In this document: positions 53,718 to 63,103 of the stretch, in pieces
Layout of the letters: every line of letters begins with the position of its first letter
Position numbering within the stretch: position 1 is the stretch's first letter
Source: Comamonas sp.
GTDB lineage: Bacteria; Pseudomonadota; Gammaproteobacteria; Burkholderiales; Burkholderiaceae_C
Length of the DNA stretch: 64,000 nucleotides
Direction of reading: 5' to 3'
Assembly (NCBI GenBank): GCA_015478895.1
Contig: JADMKK010000057.1
Span: 1 to 64,000 of the forward strand
Translations under genes and position numbers: made by a program
Notes under the pieces: generated by a model
Told to the model about the DNA's origin: nothing
The model's input: only the letters and a program-made list of their open reading frames with translations
Database searches by the model: none

Positions 53718-55238
53718 ATGGGATTCCATCACGCGTTATCCGGCCTCAATGCCGCCAGCAAAAACTTGGACGTCATTGGCCACAATATTGCCAACTCGGG
53801 CACCACTGCCTTCAAATCCTCGCGCGCAGAATTCTCGGAAGCGGTAGCCAGCGCCCTGGGTTCCAGCAGCGGACAGTCTTACGGCATCGGTGTCACCACA
53901 GCGGCCATTACCCAGCAGTTCAAGCAAGGCAACTTAAAACCTACGGGTAACAACCTCGATGTTGCAATCAACGGCAATGGTTTTTTTGTTGTGAAGCAAT
54001 TGGATGGCACGGACGCCTATACCCGTGCCGGCAGCTTCCGCGTAGACCAGGACGGCTATTTGCGCACCGTACATGGTGACCAGATCATGGGCAAGACGTT
54101 GGATCCGGAAACTGGTAAGCCCCTTGCTATCGCCAATCAAGACAACGATTTAGTGGCCATGCAATTTGTGACGGGCAAATTGCTTCCTGCCAAACAGACG
54201 ACGGAAGTCGATGTCCGCTTGAATCTGGACGCGCGCGCTCCCAATGCAGCGGGGGACCCTACGGCCACACCGCCGATCGACGCCACACCTCGCGCCACCT
54301 ATGGCACCTCGTTGAATGTGCATGACCAGCAAGGCGCATCCACTCCCGTTCACCTGTACTTTGAAAAGGGTGCAGCAAACCAGTGGAATGTTTTTGGCGG
54401 ATTGGATGACATGAACGCCAAGCCTCCTATCATCAATCCTTCTTCGGGTTTTATTCAGATGGATGCCATCGGAAAGCCTCGTGGTATTGCGAAAGCCACG
54501 GAATTTGATGCGACAGGAAAATTCCCAACCAAACTCACCTACACATTCAATGCCGATGATGGCAGCGTTAAAACCGCAGACATTGATCGCACTTGGACTT
54601 TCACCACTGATCCAGCAGATCCTACTGTGATGACGGGCGCGAGCTATGTAGACAGCTTTGGGGGCACTCCTTTGACATCGGCCAACTTCGCAGCATTTGA
54701 AGCGAGCGCTACAGCTTCCACCGATGCGTCCATTGTGGATTTCAAGCTGTCCATGAAGATTGACAGTTCCAAGGCCAACCCCAATGCGCCCGAGCCGTTC
54801 GACGTGGCAATTGACCTCAACGAGGTCACGCAATATGGCGTGAGCTTCTCCGTCAGCAAGCTGTTTCAAGACGGCTACCAAGCGGGTCACTTGAACAGCA
54901 TCAACATTAGCGAAGACGGCTCCATCATTGCCCAGTACGACAACGGCGTAAAGCAAGCTGAAGCGCGTCTCATGCTGGCCACTTTCCGCAACGTCCAGGG
55001 CCTGGCCTCCATCGGTGGTGACAAGTGGGCGGAAACCAAAGAGTCAGGCCTCGCAAACAAAGACTTTGCCAAAACCAGTATTTTTGGCTCTTTGCATGCC
55101 AATACGCTGGAAGAGTCCAACGTGGACTTGACGGCAGAACTGGTGGACATGATGACCGCGCAGCGTGCCTACCAAGCCAGTGCACAGGCCATCAAAACAC
55201 AAGATCAGGTGTTCTCCACCTTGGTTAACCTGCGCTAA
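53718..55238 (+). CDS. flgE: Flagellar hook protein FlgE
   Basis: Hook subunit (506 aa). Conserved axial ends: GFHHALSGLNAASKNLDVIG and HNIANSGTTAFKSSRAEFSE at the N-terminus, LEESNVDLTAELVDMMTAQR and AYQASAQAIKTQDQVFSTLV at the C-terminus. The central variable part (about 150-400) is exposed on the hook surface. It lies 32 bases after flgD and 34 before flgF. Confidence 0.96.
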   Translation: MGFHHALSGLNAASKNLDVIGHNIANSGTTAFKSSRAEFSEAVASALGSSSGQSYGIGVTTAAITQQFKQGNLKPTGNNLDVAINGNGFFVVKQLDGTDAYTRAGSFRVDQDGYLRTVHGDQIMGKTLDPETGKPLAIANQDNDLVAMQFVTGKLLPAKQTTEVDVRLNLDARAPNAAGDPTATPPIDATPRATYGTSLNVHDQQGASTPVHLYFEKGAANQWNVFGGLDDMNAKPPIINPSSGFIQMDAIGKPRGIAKATEFDATGKFPTKLTYTFNADDGSVKTADIDRTWTFTTDPADPTVMTGASYVDSFGGTPLTSANFAAFEASATASTDASIVDFKLSMKIDSSKANPNAPEPFDVAIDLNEVTQYGVSFSVSKLFQDGYQAGHLNSINISEDGSIIAQYDNGVKQAEARLMLATFRNVQGLASIGGDKWAETKESGLANKDFAKTSIFGSLHANTLEESNVDLTAELVDMMTAQRAYQASAQAIKTQDQVFSTLVNLR

Positions 55239-55272
55239 GCGCAACCGAACCCGCGCATTGAGGAGTTAGTTT

Positions 55273-56010
55273 ATGGACCGCATCATCTACACCACCATGA
55301 CCGGCGCCAATGCCGCTGCTCAACGGCAGGCGGTGCTGTCGAACAACTTGGCCAACGTCTCAACCACGGGTTTCCGTGCCGAGCTGAGCACCTTCCGTTC
55401 GGTGCCTCTGGAGGGCCAGGGCTCCAGCACGCGGGTGTTTGGGCTGGATGCCACATCGGGGCACCTCGACCAGCCCGGCCCCGCCATCACCACCGGCAAA
55501 AGCACGGATTTGATGGCCCGTGGCAATGGCTGGTTTTCCGTGCAAGGGCTCGATGGCTTGGAGGCTTATACCCGCAATGGTGCGCTGGAAGTCAACGCGG
55601 AAGGCCAGCTGGTCACCGCCAATGGCTTGCCCGTGCTCACCGATGGTGGTGCGCCCGTGGATGTGCCGCAGAACGCCAGAGTCAGCTTTGGCAGCGATGG
55701 CACCGTGGTGGCCACATTGGATGGGCAGGACCCCCTCAATATTGGCCGCCTCAAGATGGTGACGCCCAATATGGAGCAAACCCTGCAGCGCGGTGATGAT
55801 GGCCTGTTCCGCTCTGCCCAGGGTGATTTGCCTGCTGACGCCAACGCCACCATGGTGGCCGGTGCGCTGGAGGGCTCGAACGTGAACGCGGTGGAAGCCA
55901 TGGTCGGCATGATCGCCGCCTCGCGCCAGTTTGAGCAGCAGATGAAGCTGCTCACCACGGCCGAAACCAATGACAAAACTGCCAGCCAGCTGCTGAGCAT
56001 GAACGGCTAA
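55273..56010 (+). CDS. flgF: Flagellar proximal rod protein FlgF
   Basis: Rod subunit (245 aa). MDRIIYTTMTGANAAAQRQA and VLSNNLANVSTTGFRAELST identify FlgF; the C-terminal axial helix contains ALEGSNVNAVEAMVGMIAAS. GAGGAG precedes the ATG. FlgF and FlgG share the FlgE/F/G fold, and the N-terminal ending and shorter length point to FlgF. Confidence 0.95.
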   Translation: MDRIIYTTMTGANAAAQRQAVLSNNLANVSTTGFRAELSTFRSVPLEGQGSSTRVFGLDATSGHLDQPGPAITTGKSTDLMARGNGWFSVQGLDGLEAYTRNGALEVNAEGQLVTANGLPVLTDGGAPVDVPQNARVSFGSDGTVVATLDGQDPLNIGRLKMVTPNMEQTLQRGDDGLFRSAQGDLPADANATMVAGALEGSNVNAVEAMVGMIAASRQFEQQMKLLTTAETNDKTASQLLSMNG

Positions 56011-56046
56011 GGCCGTCCCTCCAAGAATACGCAAGGAAACCTCGCC

Positions 56047-56829
56047 ATGATGAATTCACTGTGGATTGCCAAGACCGGCATGTCTGCCCAGCAGACAAAA
56101 ATGGACGTCGTCTCGCACAACTTGTCCAACGTCTCCACGACGGGCTACAAGCGCCAGAATGCGGTGTTTGAAGACTTGATGTACCAGAACCTGCGCCAGG
56201 TTGGCTCACAGGCCGACGAGCAGAACATTCTGCCCACCGGCATGCATGTGGGTCTGGGTGTGCGCACGGTGGCCACTACGCGCAACTTCCAGCAAGGCAC
56301 GCCCACCGAGTCCGGCAAAGACATGGACGTCGCGATCAATGGCGATGGCTTTTTCCAGGTGCAGATGCCCGATGGCACGACGGCCTATACCCGTGACGGC
56401 ACCTTCTCCAAAGATGCCAACGGCCAGCTGGTGACTCCAGGCGGCTACCCCTTGCTGGACGGCATCACCGTGCCTGCCGATGCCACCAAGCTCAGCATCA
56501 GCAAAAGTGGTGCAGTGTCCGTGACAGTGGCGGGCAACCCCGCACCGCAACAAATCGGCCAGTTCAATACGGCATCGTTCATCAACCCCGCCGGCCTGGA
56601 GCCTGTGGGTGAAAATCTGTACCGCGAAAGCGCTGCCTCCGGCGCGCCGCAGACCGGCACACCGGGCACCAACAATCTGGGCTCGGTCATGCAGGGTTTT
56701 CTGGAGTCTTCCAACGTGAACGTGGTGGAAGAGCTGGTCAACATGATCCAGACCCAGCGCGCCTACGAAATGAACTCCAAGGCGATTTCCACCAGCGACC
56801 AGATGCTGGCCAAGTTGTCGCAGCTGTAA
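56047..56829 (+). CDS. flgG: Flagellar distal rod protein FlgG
   Basis: Distal rod subunit (260 aa). MNSLWIAKTGMSAQQTKMDV and VSHNLSNVSTTGYKRQNAVF, the rod-stiffening loop region DLMYQNLRQVGSQADEQN, and a C-terminal VNVVEELVNMIQTQRAYEMN. Two adjacent ATGs start the frame; AAGGAAA lies upstream. Ends at repeat R8. Confidence 0.96.
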   Translation: MMNSLWIAKTGMSAQQTKMDVVSHNLSNVSTTGYKRQNAVFEDLMYQNLRQVGSQADEQNILPTGMHVGLGVRTVATTRNFQQGTPTESGKDMDVAINGDGFFQVQMPDGTTAYTRDGTFSKDANGQLVTPGGYPLLDGITVPADATKLSISKSGAVSVTVAGNPAPQQIGQFNTASFINPAGLEPVGENLYRESAASGAPQTGTPGTNNLGSVMQGFLESSNVNVVEELVNMIQTQRAYEMNSKAISTSDQMLAKLSQL

Positions 56830-56845
56830 GCGACCATCAATATTA

Positions 56846-56926
56846 AGAGCGCCTGGCCGTCTTAGAACAAGGCTTTCAGATAGAAAACTATTTGAAAGCC
56901 TTTATTCATAACGGCTAGCAGCTTCT
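56846..56926. repeat. Palindromic intergenic repeat, copy R8
   Basis: Between flgG and flgH. The inner stem AAGGCTTTCAGATAG pairs with CTATTTGAAAGCCTT; outer arms GAGCGCCTGGCCGT and AACGGCTAGCAGC. The left arm shares GCGCCTGGCCGT with copy R1 at 2271-2361. It may partly terminate the flgB-G transcript or separate it from flgHIJKL. Confidence 0.75.
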
Positions 56927-56951
56927 GTCTTTGCATTTCCTCGGAGCGTTT

Positions 56952-57689
56952 ATGTCCGCCTCAATCTCACCTGCCCAAGTCATCGTCTGTGCGCAGCGCG
57001 CGGCTCGCCTTGCTGCGTGGGGCGCCGCCAGCTTGGTCGTGAGTGGCTGCGCCTTCAACGATCCACCGCCTGTCGATCTGCACAGCCAGACGCAGCCCCT
57101 GCCCACCACCGCCATTGCCGTTCCCCAGCAGCAGGCGCAGAACACGGGCGGGCTGTTTCAGGCCAACCGCTATCGCCCGCCGTTTGAAAGCCGCCGTGCG
57201 CGCCTGGTCGGCGATATGGTGACGATTGTGATTGCCGAGAAAGTCACCGCCAGTCAACAGTCGTCTTCCACGGTCAATCGCGACAGCTCCATTGGCACGC
57301 GCATTACCGCGCTGCCATTCCTGACGGGGGGTGCTTTGGGCACCGCCCAAAAGCTGGGCATTGACGCTGGCAGCAATGCCGACTTTGCAGGTGGCGGTGG
57401 TACGACCAGCGCCAATACCTTTACCGGGTCCATCACCGCTACGGTGGTGGAAGTGCTGCCCAACGGCCATCTGGTGGTGACGGGTGAAAAGCAGATCGGC
57501 GTCAACCAGAACGTCGATGTGCTGCGCTTTACCGGCACCGTAGACCCCTACCAGCTGCAGCCCAACAGCGTTATCAGCTCGACCCAAGTGGCCAATGTGC
57601 GTGTGGAATCGCGTGGCCGTGGGCAACAAGATTCAGCGCAGGCAATTGGCTGGTTGACGCGCTTCTTTTTGAGCTTTATCCCTTTCTAA
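56952..57689 (+). CDS. flgH: Flagellar L-ring lipoprotein FlgH
   Basis: Outer-membrane L-ring subunit (245 aa). An N-terminal lipoprotein signal ends in the lipobox LVVSGC. Conserved parts are GGLFQANRYRPPFESRRARL, VGDMVTIVIAEKVTASQQSS and VLPNGHLVVTGEKQIGVNQN. The ATG at 56952 has GGAG six bases upstream; an ATG seven codons earlier lies within the repeat flank. Confidence 0.95.
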   Translation: MSASISPAQVIVCAQRAARLAAWGAASLVVSGCAFNDPPPVDLHSQTQPLPTTAIAVPQQQAQNTGGLFQANRYRPPFESRRARLVGDMVTIVIAEKVTASQQSSSTVNRDSSIGTRITALPFLTGGALGTAQKLGIDAGSNADFAGGGGTTSANTFTGSITATVVEVLPNGHLVVTGEKQIGVNQNVDVLRFTGTVDPYQLQPNSVISSTQVANVRVESRGRGQQDSAQAIGWLTRFFLSFIPF

Positions 57690-57710
57690 AGCTCTCCAGA
57701 ATTGGGCAGT

Positions 57711-58856
57711 ATGAAAGTACTGTCCACGCTCCCCACATTCCGCAGCGCACGCCTGGCCCTGACGTTGCTGGCCATCAGCGGCGGCATGCTGGCCTCTCCC
57801 GCCCACGCCTTGCGCATCAAGGAAGTGGCCTCGGTGCAGGGCGTACGGTCTAACCAGTTAACCGGGTATGGCCTGGTAGTCGGCCTCGACGGCACGGGCG
57901 ACCAGACCACCCAGATGCCCTACACCACGCAGACGCTGTCCAACTATCTGCAGCAAATGGGCATCACATTGCCCGCCACGGCCAACACCAACAACCTGCA
58001 GCTCAAAAACGTGGCCGCCGTGATCGTGACCGCAGAGCTGCCAGCGTTTGCCACGCCGGGCCAGCACATTGACATCAATGTCTCGTCCATGGGCAACGCC
58101 AAATCGCTGCGCGGCGGCACGCTGATTACCACGCCACTGCGCGGGGCTGACGGTGAAATTTATGCACTGGCACAAGGCAATTTAGTCATCGGCGGCGCTG
58201 GAGCCTCGCAAGGTGGCTCCAAGGTGCAAATCAACCATTTGAGCGCGGGCCGCATCCCGCAAGGCGCGCAAGTCGAGCGTGCAGTGCCGACACCCATCAA
58301 TGAGGGTGACACCATCAAGCTGGGCTTGAACACCACCGATTTCCAGACCGCCAGCCAGGTGGTGAATGCCATCAACAGTCGCCACGGCATGGGCACCGCC
58401 ATGGCGCTCGATGGCCGCACAGTGGAAGTGCGCGCGCCCATGCACTCCGGTGCCCGCGTGGGCTTTATTGCCGACATTCAAGAGCTGAACCTGCCCACCA
58501 ACAGGCCCTCGGCCAAGGTGGTCATCAACGCCCGCACGGGCTCCATCGTGATGAACCAAGCCGTCACCCTGGGCCCTTGCGCCATTGCCCACGGCAATCT
58601 GGCCATCACCATTGACTCCACCCCCGTCATCAGCCAGCCCGGCGCGTTCTCGCAAGGGCAGACCGTGGTGGCCGAGAAGACCAATATCAACGTCACTCAG
58701 GAACCGGGCCAGATCATTCGCGTGCCTGCATCGCCACAGCTCACCGACGTGGTGCGCTCGCTCAACGCGCTGGGTGCCACACCGCAAGATCTGCTGGCCA
58801 TCCTGCAGGCCATCAAGGCGGCAGGTGCGCTCAATGCAGAGCTGGAGGTCATATGA
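57711..58856 (+). CDS. flgI: Flagellar P-ring protein FlgI
   Basis: Periplasmic P-ring subunit (381 aa). A cleavable signal peptide (about 1-33, ending SPAHA) precedes LRIKEVASVQGVRSNQLTGY and GLVVGLDGTGDQT, the diagnostic start of mature FlgI. Conserved stretches continue to the end (VVINARTGSIVMNQAVTLG, IRVPASPQLTDVVRSLNALG, LLAILQAIKAAGALNAELE). Its stop overlaps flgJ (ATGA). A TTG three codons earlier is less likely than ATG 57711. Confidence 0.96.
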   Translation: MKVLSTLPTFRSARLALTLLAISGGMLASPAHALRIKEVASVQGVRSNQLTGYGLVVGLDGTGDQTTQMPYTTQTLSNYLQQMGITLPATANTNNLQLKNVAAVIVTAELPAFATPGQHIDINVSSMGNAKSLRGGTLITTPLRGADGEIYALAQGNLVIGGAGASQGGSKVQINHLSAGRIPQGAQVERAVPTPINEGDTIKLGLNTTDFQTASQVVNAINSRHGMGTAMALDGRTVEVRAPMHSGARVGFIADIQELNLPTNRPSAKVVINARTGSIVMNQAVTLGPCAIAHGNLAITIDSTPVISQPGAFSQGQTVVAEKTNINVTQEPGQIIRVPASPQLTDVVRSLNALGATPQDLLAILQAIKAAGALNAELEVI

Positions 58857-59812
58857 GCATCTCAATGAATGCCAGCAATGCGCTGGCCACCGACATCAAC
58901 TCGCTCAATGGGCTGAAAAATCAGGCCAACGCCAACAATCCGCAGGCCGCCCGTGAGGCGGCCAAGCAGTTGGAGTCCTTGTTCATGCATGAGATGATCA
59001 AGAGCATGCGCCAGGCCACCATGAAAAGTGGTCTGATGGAGAACGAGAGCTCCAAACTGGCCGACTCCATGATGGACCAGCAATTGTCGGTGTCCATGTC
59101 CGGCCTGCCCGGTGGACTGGCGGACGCCATCACGGCACAGATTGCCCGGTCGATGGGCATTGATCCCGCAGAAGCAGGTATCAATGCATCCGCCGCCGTG
59201 GGCGGCATGGAGCGCAGCTTCAGCATCCCCTCCACCGTCAGTTTTGCAGGCCGCAGCGCACGCTATCCTGGCTTGTCAGGTACTTCCCCATTGGGCGGCA
59301 ACACCGCCTTTCTGGACGCTTATGCGCCCTCGCCCAAGGGCCGTGACAACTTTGTCCAGTCCCATGACGCCGCTGCCCAGCGCGTGGCCCGCGAAAGCGG
59401 CATTCCTGCCAGCTACATGCTCGGTCAGGCCGGTCATGAAACAGGGTGGGGCAAAAGCGAAATTCGAGGTGACAACGGCAGCAACTCCTTCAACCTGTTT
59501 GGTATCAAGGCCACAGGCGGCTGGACTGGCAAGGTCGCTGAAATCACCACCACTGAATACATCGACGGTATTCCCCGCAAGGTCAAGGCCAAGTTCCGCG
59601 CTTACGACTCCTACGAAGACTCGTTTCGCGATTACGCGCGCCTGATTACCGAAAACCCGCGCTACGCCAAAGCTATGCAAAGCACTGGCAGCGCATCCGC
59701 CTATGCAACAGCCCTGCAAAAAGCAGGCTATGCAACTGACCCTCTCTACGCCAACAAATTGTCCCGCGCTATCCAAAGCGCGCAATCGGTGCAGCAAGGC
59801 AATCAAGGTTAA
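58853..59812 (+). CDS. flgJ: Rod-cap and peptidoglycan hydrolase FlgJ
   Basis: Dual-domain protein (319 aa). The N-terminal rod-capping domain (1-100) includes AAKQLESLFMHEMIKSMRQA. The C-terminal glucosaminidase domain (about 160-310) has the catalytic glutamate in MLGQAGHETGWGKSEIRG, then NSFNLFGIKA and YDSYEDSFRDYARLITENPR, and opens the cell wall for the rod. Both domains are complete, as is usual in beta- and gammaproteobacteria. Confidence 0.95.
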   Translation: MSISMNASNALATDINSLNGLKNQANANNPQAAREAAKQLESLFMHEMIKSMRQATMKSGLMENESSKLADSMMDQQLSVSMSGLPGGLADAITAQIARSMGIDPAEAGINASAAVGGMERSFSIPSTVSFAGRSARYPGLSGTSPLGGNTAFLDAYAPSPKGRDNFVQSHDAAAQRVARESGIPASYMLGQAGHETGWGKSEIRGDNGSNSFNLFGIKATGGWTGKVAEITTTEYIDGIPRKVKAKFRAYDSYEDSFRDYARLITENPRYAKAMQSTGSASAYATALQKAGYATDPLYANKLSRAIQSAQSVQQGNQG

Positions 59813-59832
59813 AGCTTTAGAAAGACACATCC

Positions 59833-61857
59833 ATGAGCTTAATGAATGTCGGCGTCTCCGCACTGACGGCCAACCAACAAGCGCTGACCGTCACGGGTCA
59901 CAATATTGCCAACGTCAATACCGTTGGCTACTCGCGCCAAACCGTAGGCATGAGTGCCCAAGAGGGGCAGCAAGCAGGCAGTGGCTATGTGGGCCGCGGT
60001 GTGCAAATCAGCACCGTCCTGCGCCAGTACGACGAACTGCTGGGCAAGCAGTCCAACGCAGCCACCGCGGCCAGCAAGGCCGATGGTGCACGCTACCAGT
60101 TGCTCAGCCAAATGCAGAATGTCTTTACAGGCGGTGACAGTGGGCTGGGTGCGGGCATTAACAGCATGATGAACGCATTCGCCGACGTGCAAGCTGCCCC
60201 CATGGATGCCACAGCCCGCAACGTGGTGCTGACCCGCATGAGCGAGATGGCAGCCCGTTTCCGCGCAGCATCCGCAACGCTGGAGGAGCTGGACTACTCC
60301 GCCAAGCAACAGATCACCAACGGCACGGCCGTGGTCAACAGTTTGGCCCAGCAAGTCGCCAACCTGAATTTGCAGATCAGCCAGGCGCTGGCGGTAGGCC
60401 ACACACCCAATGACCTGCTGGACGCACGCGACAACGCGGTGCGCGAGATCAACCAGTATGTGCAGACGACCCACGTCAAGACCTCCGACGGCAAACTGAA
60501 TCTGTTTGTCGGCGGCAGCCAGGCCTTGGTGATGGGCACGGATGTGGGTCAGCTTCAGGTCAAAGAGACGACGGAATATCCGGGCAGTCAAAAACTGTCG
60601 CTGTACTTTAGCCAGCCCCATGGTGACTTGGTCGAGCTGAGCGCCAGCATGGTGGGTGGCGGTGAAATTGCCGGTTTACTCAAGTTCAACAACGAAGATT
60701 TGTCGCTGGGCAAAAATTCGCTGGGTCGCTTGGCCATGGCGATGGGTGCCGCGCTGAACGAACAAAACAGCTTGGGCCTGACATTGCAAGGCAACCCCGG
60801 CACGGCGCTGTTCGCGTTCAGCCAATCTACGCCTGGCTACAGCAATATCCCTGGCTTCCAATTGGAGCCGCCATCGGCCACGGTGTCGCTGGACAGCGCC
60901 AAAGATGCGAAATTGCTGGTGGCTTCGGACTACCGCATCGTGTTTGATGACACATTGGGCTCGAGCAAGCTGGTGCGCCTGTCAGATGGCGTCACGCGCA
61001 ACCTGGCAGACCTTGCCATTGACCCCGCTACAGGCGGCTACAAAGCTGATGGCTTAGTCTTCACGCTGGACAGCAGCGCGGTAGGTCGAAAGTCGCAAAG
61101 CATCTTGTTTCAGCCTTACAACAAGGCCTCCCATGAACTGCAAGCCGTCATTCACAACCCGGATGATCTGGCCGTTGCCAGCATGGTTTCAGCCAACATC
61201 AACAGCGGCAACAAAGGCACGCTGCAACTGAGTCAATTGGCTGTGCAAGCCCCTGTGGCACCACAGACGAGCCCGAACATTCCGGCTGCAGGCGAACCCA
61301 TTGCGCTGCGTTTTAATGCTGACGGTACGGTCTCCTACGCAACTTTCGATGCAGCCAGCAATGACTACGACTGGGCCACTGCTGAGCCGGTACGCAACCC
61401 TCTCACGAATGCCATCGTTCAATACCAGTCCGGTCAAGCAATGACGGTCAACGGCTGGAGCATCACCCTTACTGGCACGCCGTCTGAAAACGATACCGTG
61501 ACCGTGAACAACGCCAAGGACCTGGGCGACGGCTACAAGCTCAATGCAGGCAATGCAGCAGCATTTCTGGACCTGCGCGACAAGGCGGTCTTTGACAACG
61601 GCACCACCTTGAGTGATGGCTTTTCTTCCGTCATGGCCACCGTAGGTTCGCGCGCCCAAAGTGCGCGATATGCGGCGGAATTGTCCGCCTCGGTGGCGGC
61701 CAATCTGGACGCGGATCGCACCTCCATATCGGGCGTGAACCTGGACGAAGAAGCTGCGCGCTTGCTGCAATTTCAGCAAGCGTACCAAGCCTCGGCCAAG
61801 ATTATTCAAACCGCCCAGACCCTTTTTGAGACGGTGCTAAGCGCCGTAGGCCGCTAA
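59833..61857 (+). CDS. flgK: Hook-filament junction protein FlgK (HAP1)
   Basis: First junction protein (674 aa). N-terminal axial segment LMNVGVSALTANQQALTVTG and HNIANVNTVGYSRQTVGMSA; C-terminal VNLDEEAARLLQFQQAYQAS and AKIIQTAQTLFETVLSAVG. The middle part is long and variable, somewhat longer than the enteric homolog. It lies 20 bases after flgJ and 17 before flgL, without its own sigma-28 promoter, so it is expressed with the hook genes. Confidence 0.96.
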   Translation: MSLMNVGVSALTANQQALTVTGHNIANVNTVGYSRQTVGMSAQEGQQAGSGYVGRGVQISTVLRQYDELLGKQSNAATAASKADGARYQLLSQMQNVFTGGDSGLGAGINSMMNAFADVQAAPMDATARNVVLTRMSEMAARFRAASATLEELDYSAKQQITNGTAVVNSLAQQVANLNLQISQALAVGHTPNDLLDARDNAVREINQYVQTTHVKTSDGKLNLFVGGSQALVMGTDVGQLQVKETTEYPGSQKLSLYFSQPHGDLVELSASMVGGGEIAGLLKFNNEDLSLGKNSLGRLAMAMGAALNEQNSLGLTLQGNPGTALFAFSQSTPGYSNIPGFQLEPPSATVSLDSAKDAKLLVASDYRIVFDDTLGSSKLVRLSDGVTRNLADLAIDPATGGYKADGLVFTLDSSAVGRKSQSILFQPYNKASHELQAVIHNPDDLAVASMVSANINSGNKGTLQLSQLAVQAPVAPQTSPNIPAAGEPIALRFNADGTVSYATFDAASNDYDWATAEPVRNPLTNAIVQYQSGQAMTVNGWSITLTGTPSENDTVTVNNAKDLGDGYKLNAGNAAAFLDLRDKAVFDNGTTLSDGFSSVMATVGSRAQSARYAAELSASVAANLDADRTSISGVNLDEEAARLLQFQQAYQASAKIIQTAQTLFETVLSAVGR

Positions 61858-61874
61858 GGCTTTAGGAGATCGCT

Positions 61875-63071
61875 ATGAGCTTGACACGCATCGGTACGGC
61901 GCACATGTATGACCGCACCATTAACAACATCGGCAAACAACAGTCTCAGCTGACCAGCCAGATGGAGCATGCATCCGCAGGCAAGCGCGTGCTGCGTGCC
62001 AGCGATGACCCCGTTGCTGCCGCGCAGGCCGAGCGCGCCCGCACCCGCCAAAGCCGCATTGAGACCGACCAGCGCACGCTGGACGCGCAAACGGCCACCA
62101 TCAAGTACGGCGAGTCCACGCTGGGTGAAATCAACGGCGCGATGCAAGAATTCCGCTCGCTCATCGTCAACGCGGGTAATGGTGCATACAACCAGACGCA
62201 ACGCGACACCTTGGTAGAGCAGCTGCAAAACCTGCGCAGTCAGATACTGACGTACAGCAATCGCCAGGACAGCAACGGCCTGCCGCTGTTCCGGGGTCTG
62301 GATGCCAACTCCAGCCATGTGTTTCCCAATGGAACGCAGAGCATGCAGTCTGGCCAGACGAACCCAGGCGAATACACCATCACCAATTCGCTCGATGGTG
62401 CTTTGGCATTCTTTAGCGGCAAAACCGGCAATGGCGTTTTGGCGGTCGATGTGGGCGCTACCAACCAAGGTCTGGCATGGGCCGATGTCGGCACCATCCG
62501 CGACCCCGCGACTGCCATTGCCCTGACCACCCCCATCGATATTACCTTCCGTGATGGCGCTTCGGGTGGCATGGAATACAGCGTGGACGGCACCAACTGG
62601 GCTGCGTACAAGTCAGGCGACACCATTGCGGTGGCTGGCATGGATTTGGTAATTACGGGTGCGCCCAAAGCTGGCGATACCTTCACCGTTAAAAGCAGTG
62701 AACGCCAGTCGATCTTTGAAGTGCTGGACAGCGCGATCAAGACCGTCAAAGACAATGTCAAGCCCGATGGTTCCACTGTCTACGGTGGACTGGCGCACGG
62801 GCTGGCCAAGTCTCTGGCGGAAATTGATACGCAACTCAACCGCGTCTCCACCGTGCGTGGCTTTGCGGGTGACTTGCTCAATCAGGCCGAGCGCATGGGC
62901 TCCACGCTGCTGGAACGCAACGAGCAGATGGAAAGCCAGCGCTCTGCTGCTGAAGACATCGACATGGTGGCCGCGCTGTCGCAGCTGAAGACGCAGGAAA
63001 CCGCCATCTCAGCCGCGTTGCAGTCGTATGCTTCCATCCAGAAGCTGTCCCTGTTCAACTACATCAACTAA
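61875..63071 (+). CDS. flgL: Hook-filament junction protein FlgL (HAP3)
   Basis: Second junction protein (398 aa), flagellin-like at both ends: LTRIGTAHMYDRTINNIGKQ, GKRVLRASDDPVAAAQAERA at the N-terminus and ALSQLKTQETAISAALQSYA with a C-terminal KLSLFNYIN. Last gene of the flg series, 33 bases before the next open frame. Confidence 0.95.
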   Translation: MSLTRIGTAHMYDRTINNIGKQQSQLTSQMEHASAGKRVLRASDDPVAAAQAERARTRQSRIETDQRTLDAQTATIKYGESTLGEINGAMQEFRSLIVNAGNGAYNQTQRDTLVEQLQNLRSQILTYSNRQDSNGLPLFRGLDANSSHVFPNGTQSMQSGQTNPGEYTITNSLDGALAFFSGKTGNGVLAVDVGATNQGLAWADVGTIRDPATAIALTTPIDITFRDGASGGMEYSVDGTNWAAYKSGDTIAVAGMDLVITGAPKAGDTFTVKSSERQSIFEVLDSAIKTVKDNVKPDGSTVYGGLAHGLAKSLAEIDTQLNRVSTVRGFAGDLLNQAERMGSTLLERNEQMESQRSAAEDIDMVAALSQLKTQETAISAALQSYASIQKLSLFNYIN

Positions 63072-63103
63072 AACCGCAGTCTTTGACTGCATAGGCGCAT
63101 AAG

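Noticed and set aside
2271-56926. R1-R8 palindromes as insertion sequences or transposon ends
   Set aside because: They are about 40-100 bp, carry no transposase gene, and I see no clear target-site duplications; a small non-autonomous repeat is the most I can support.
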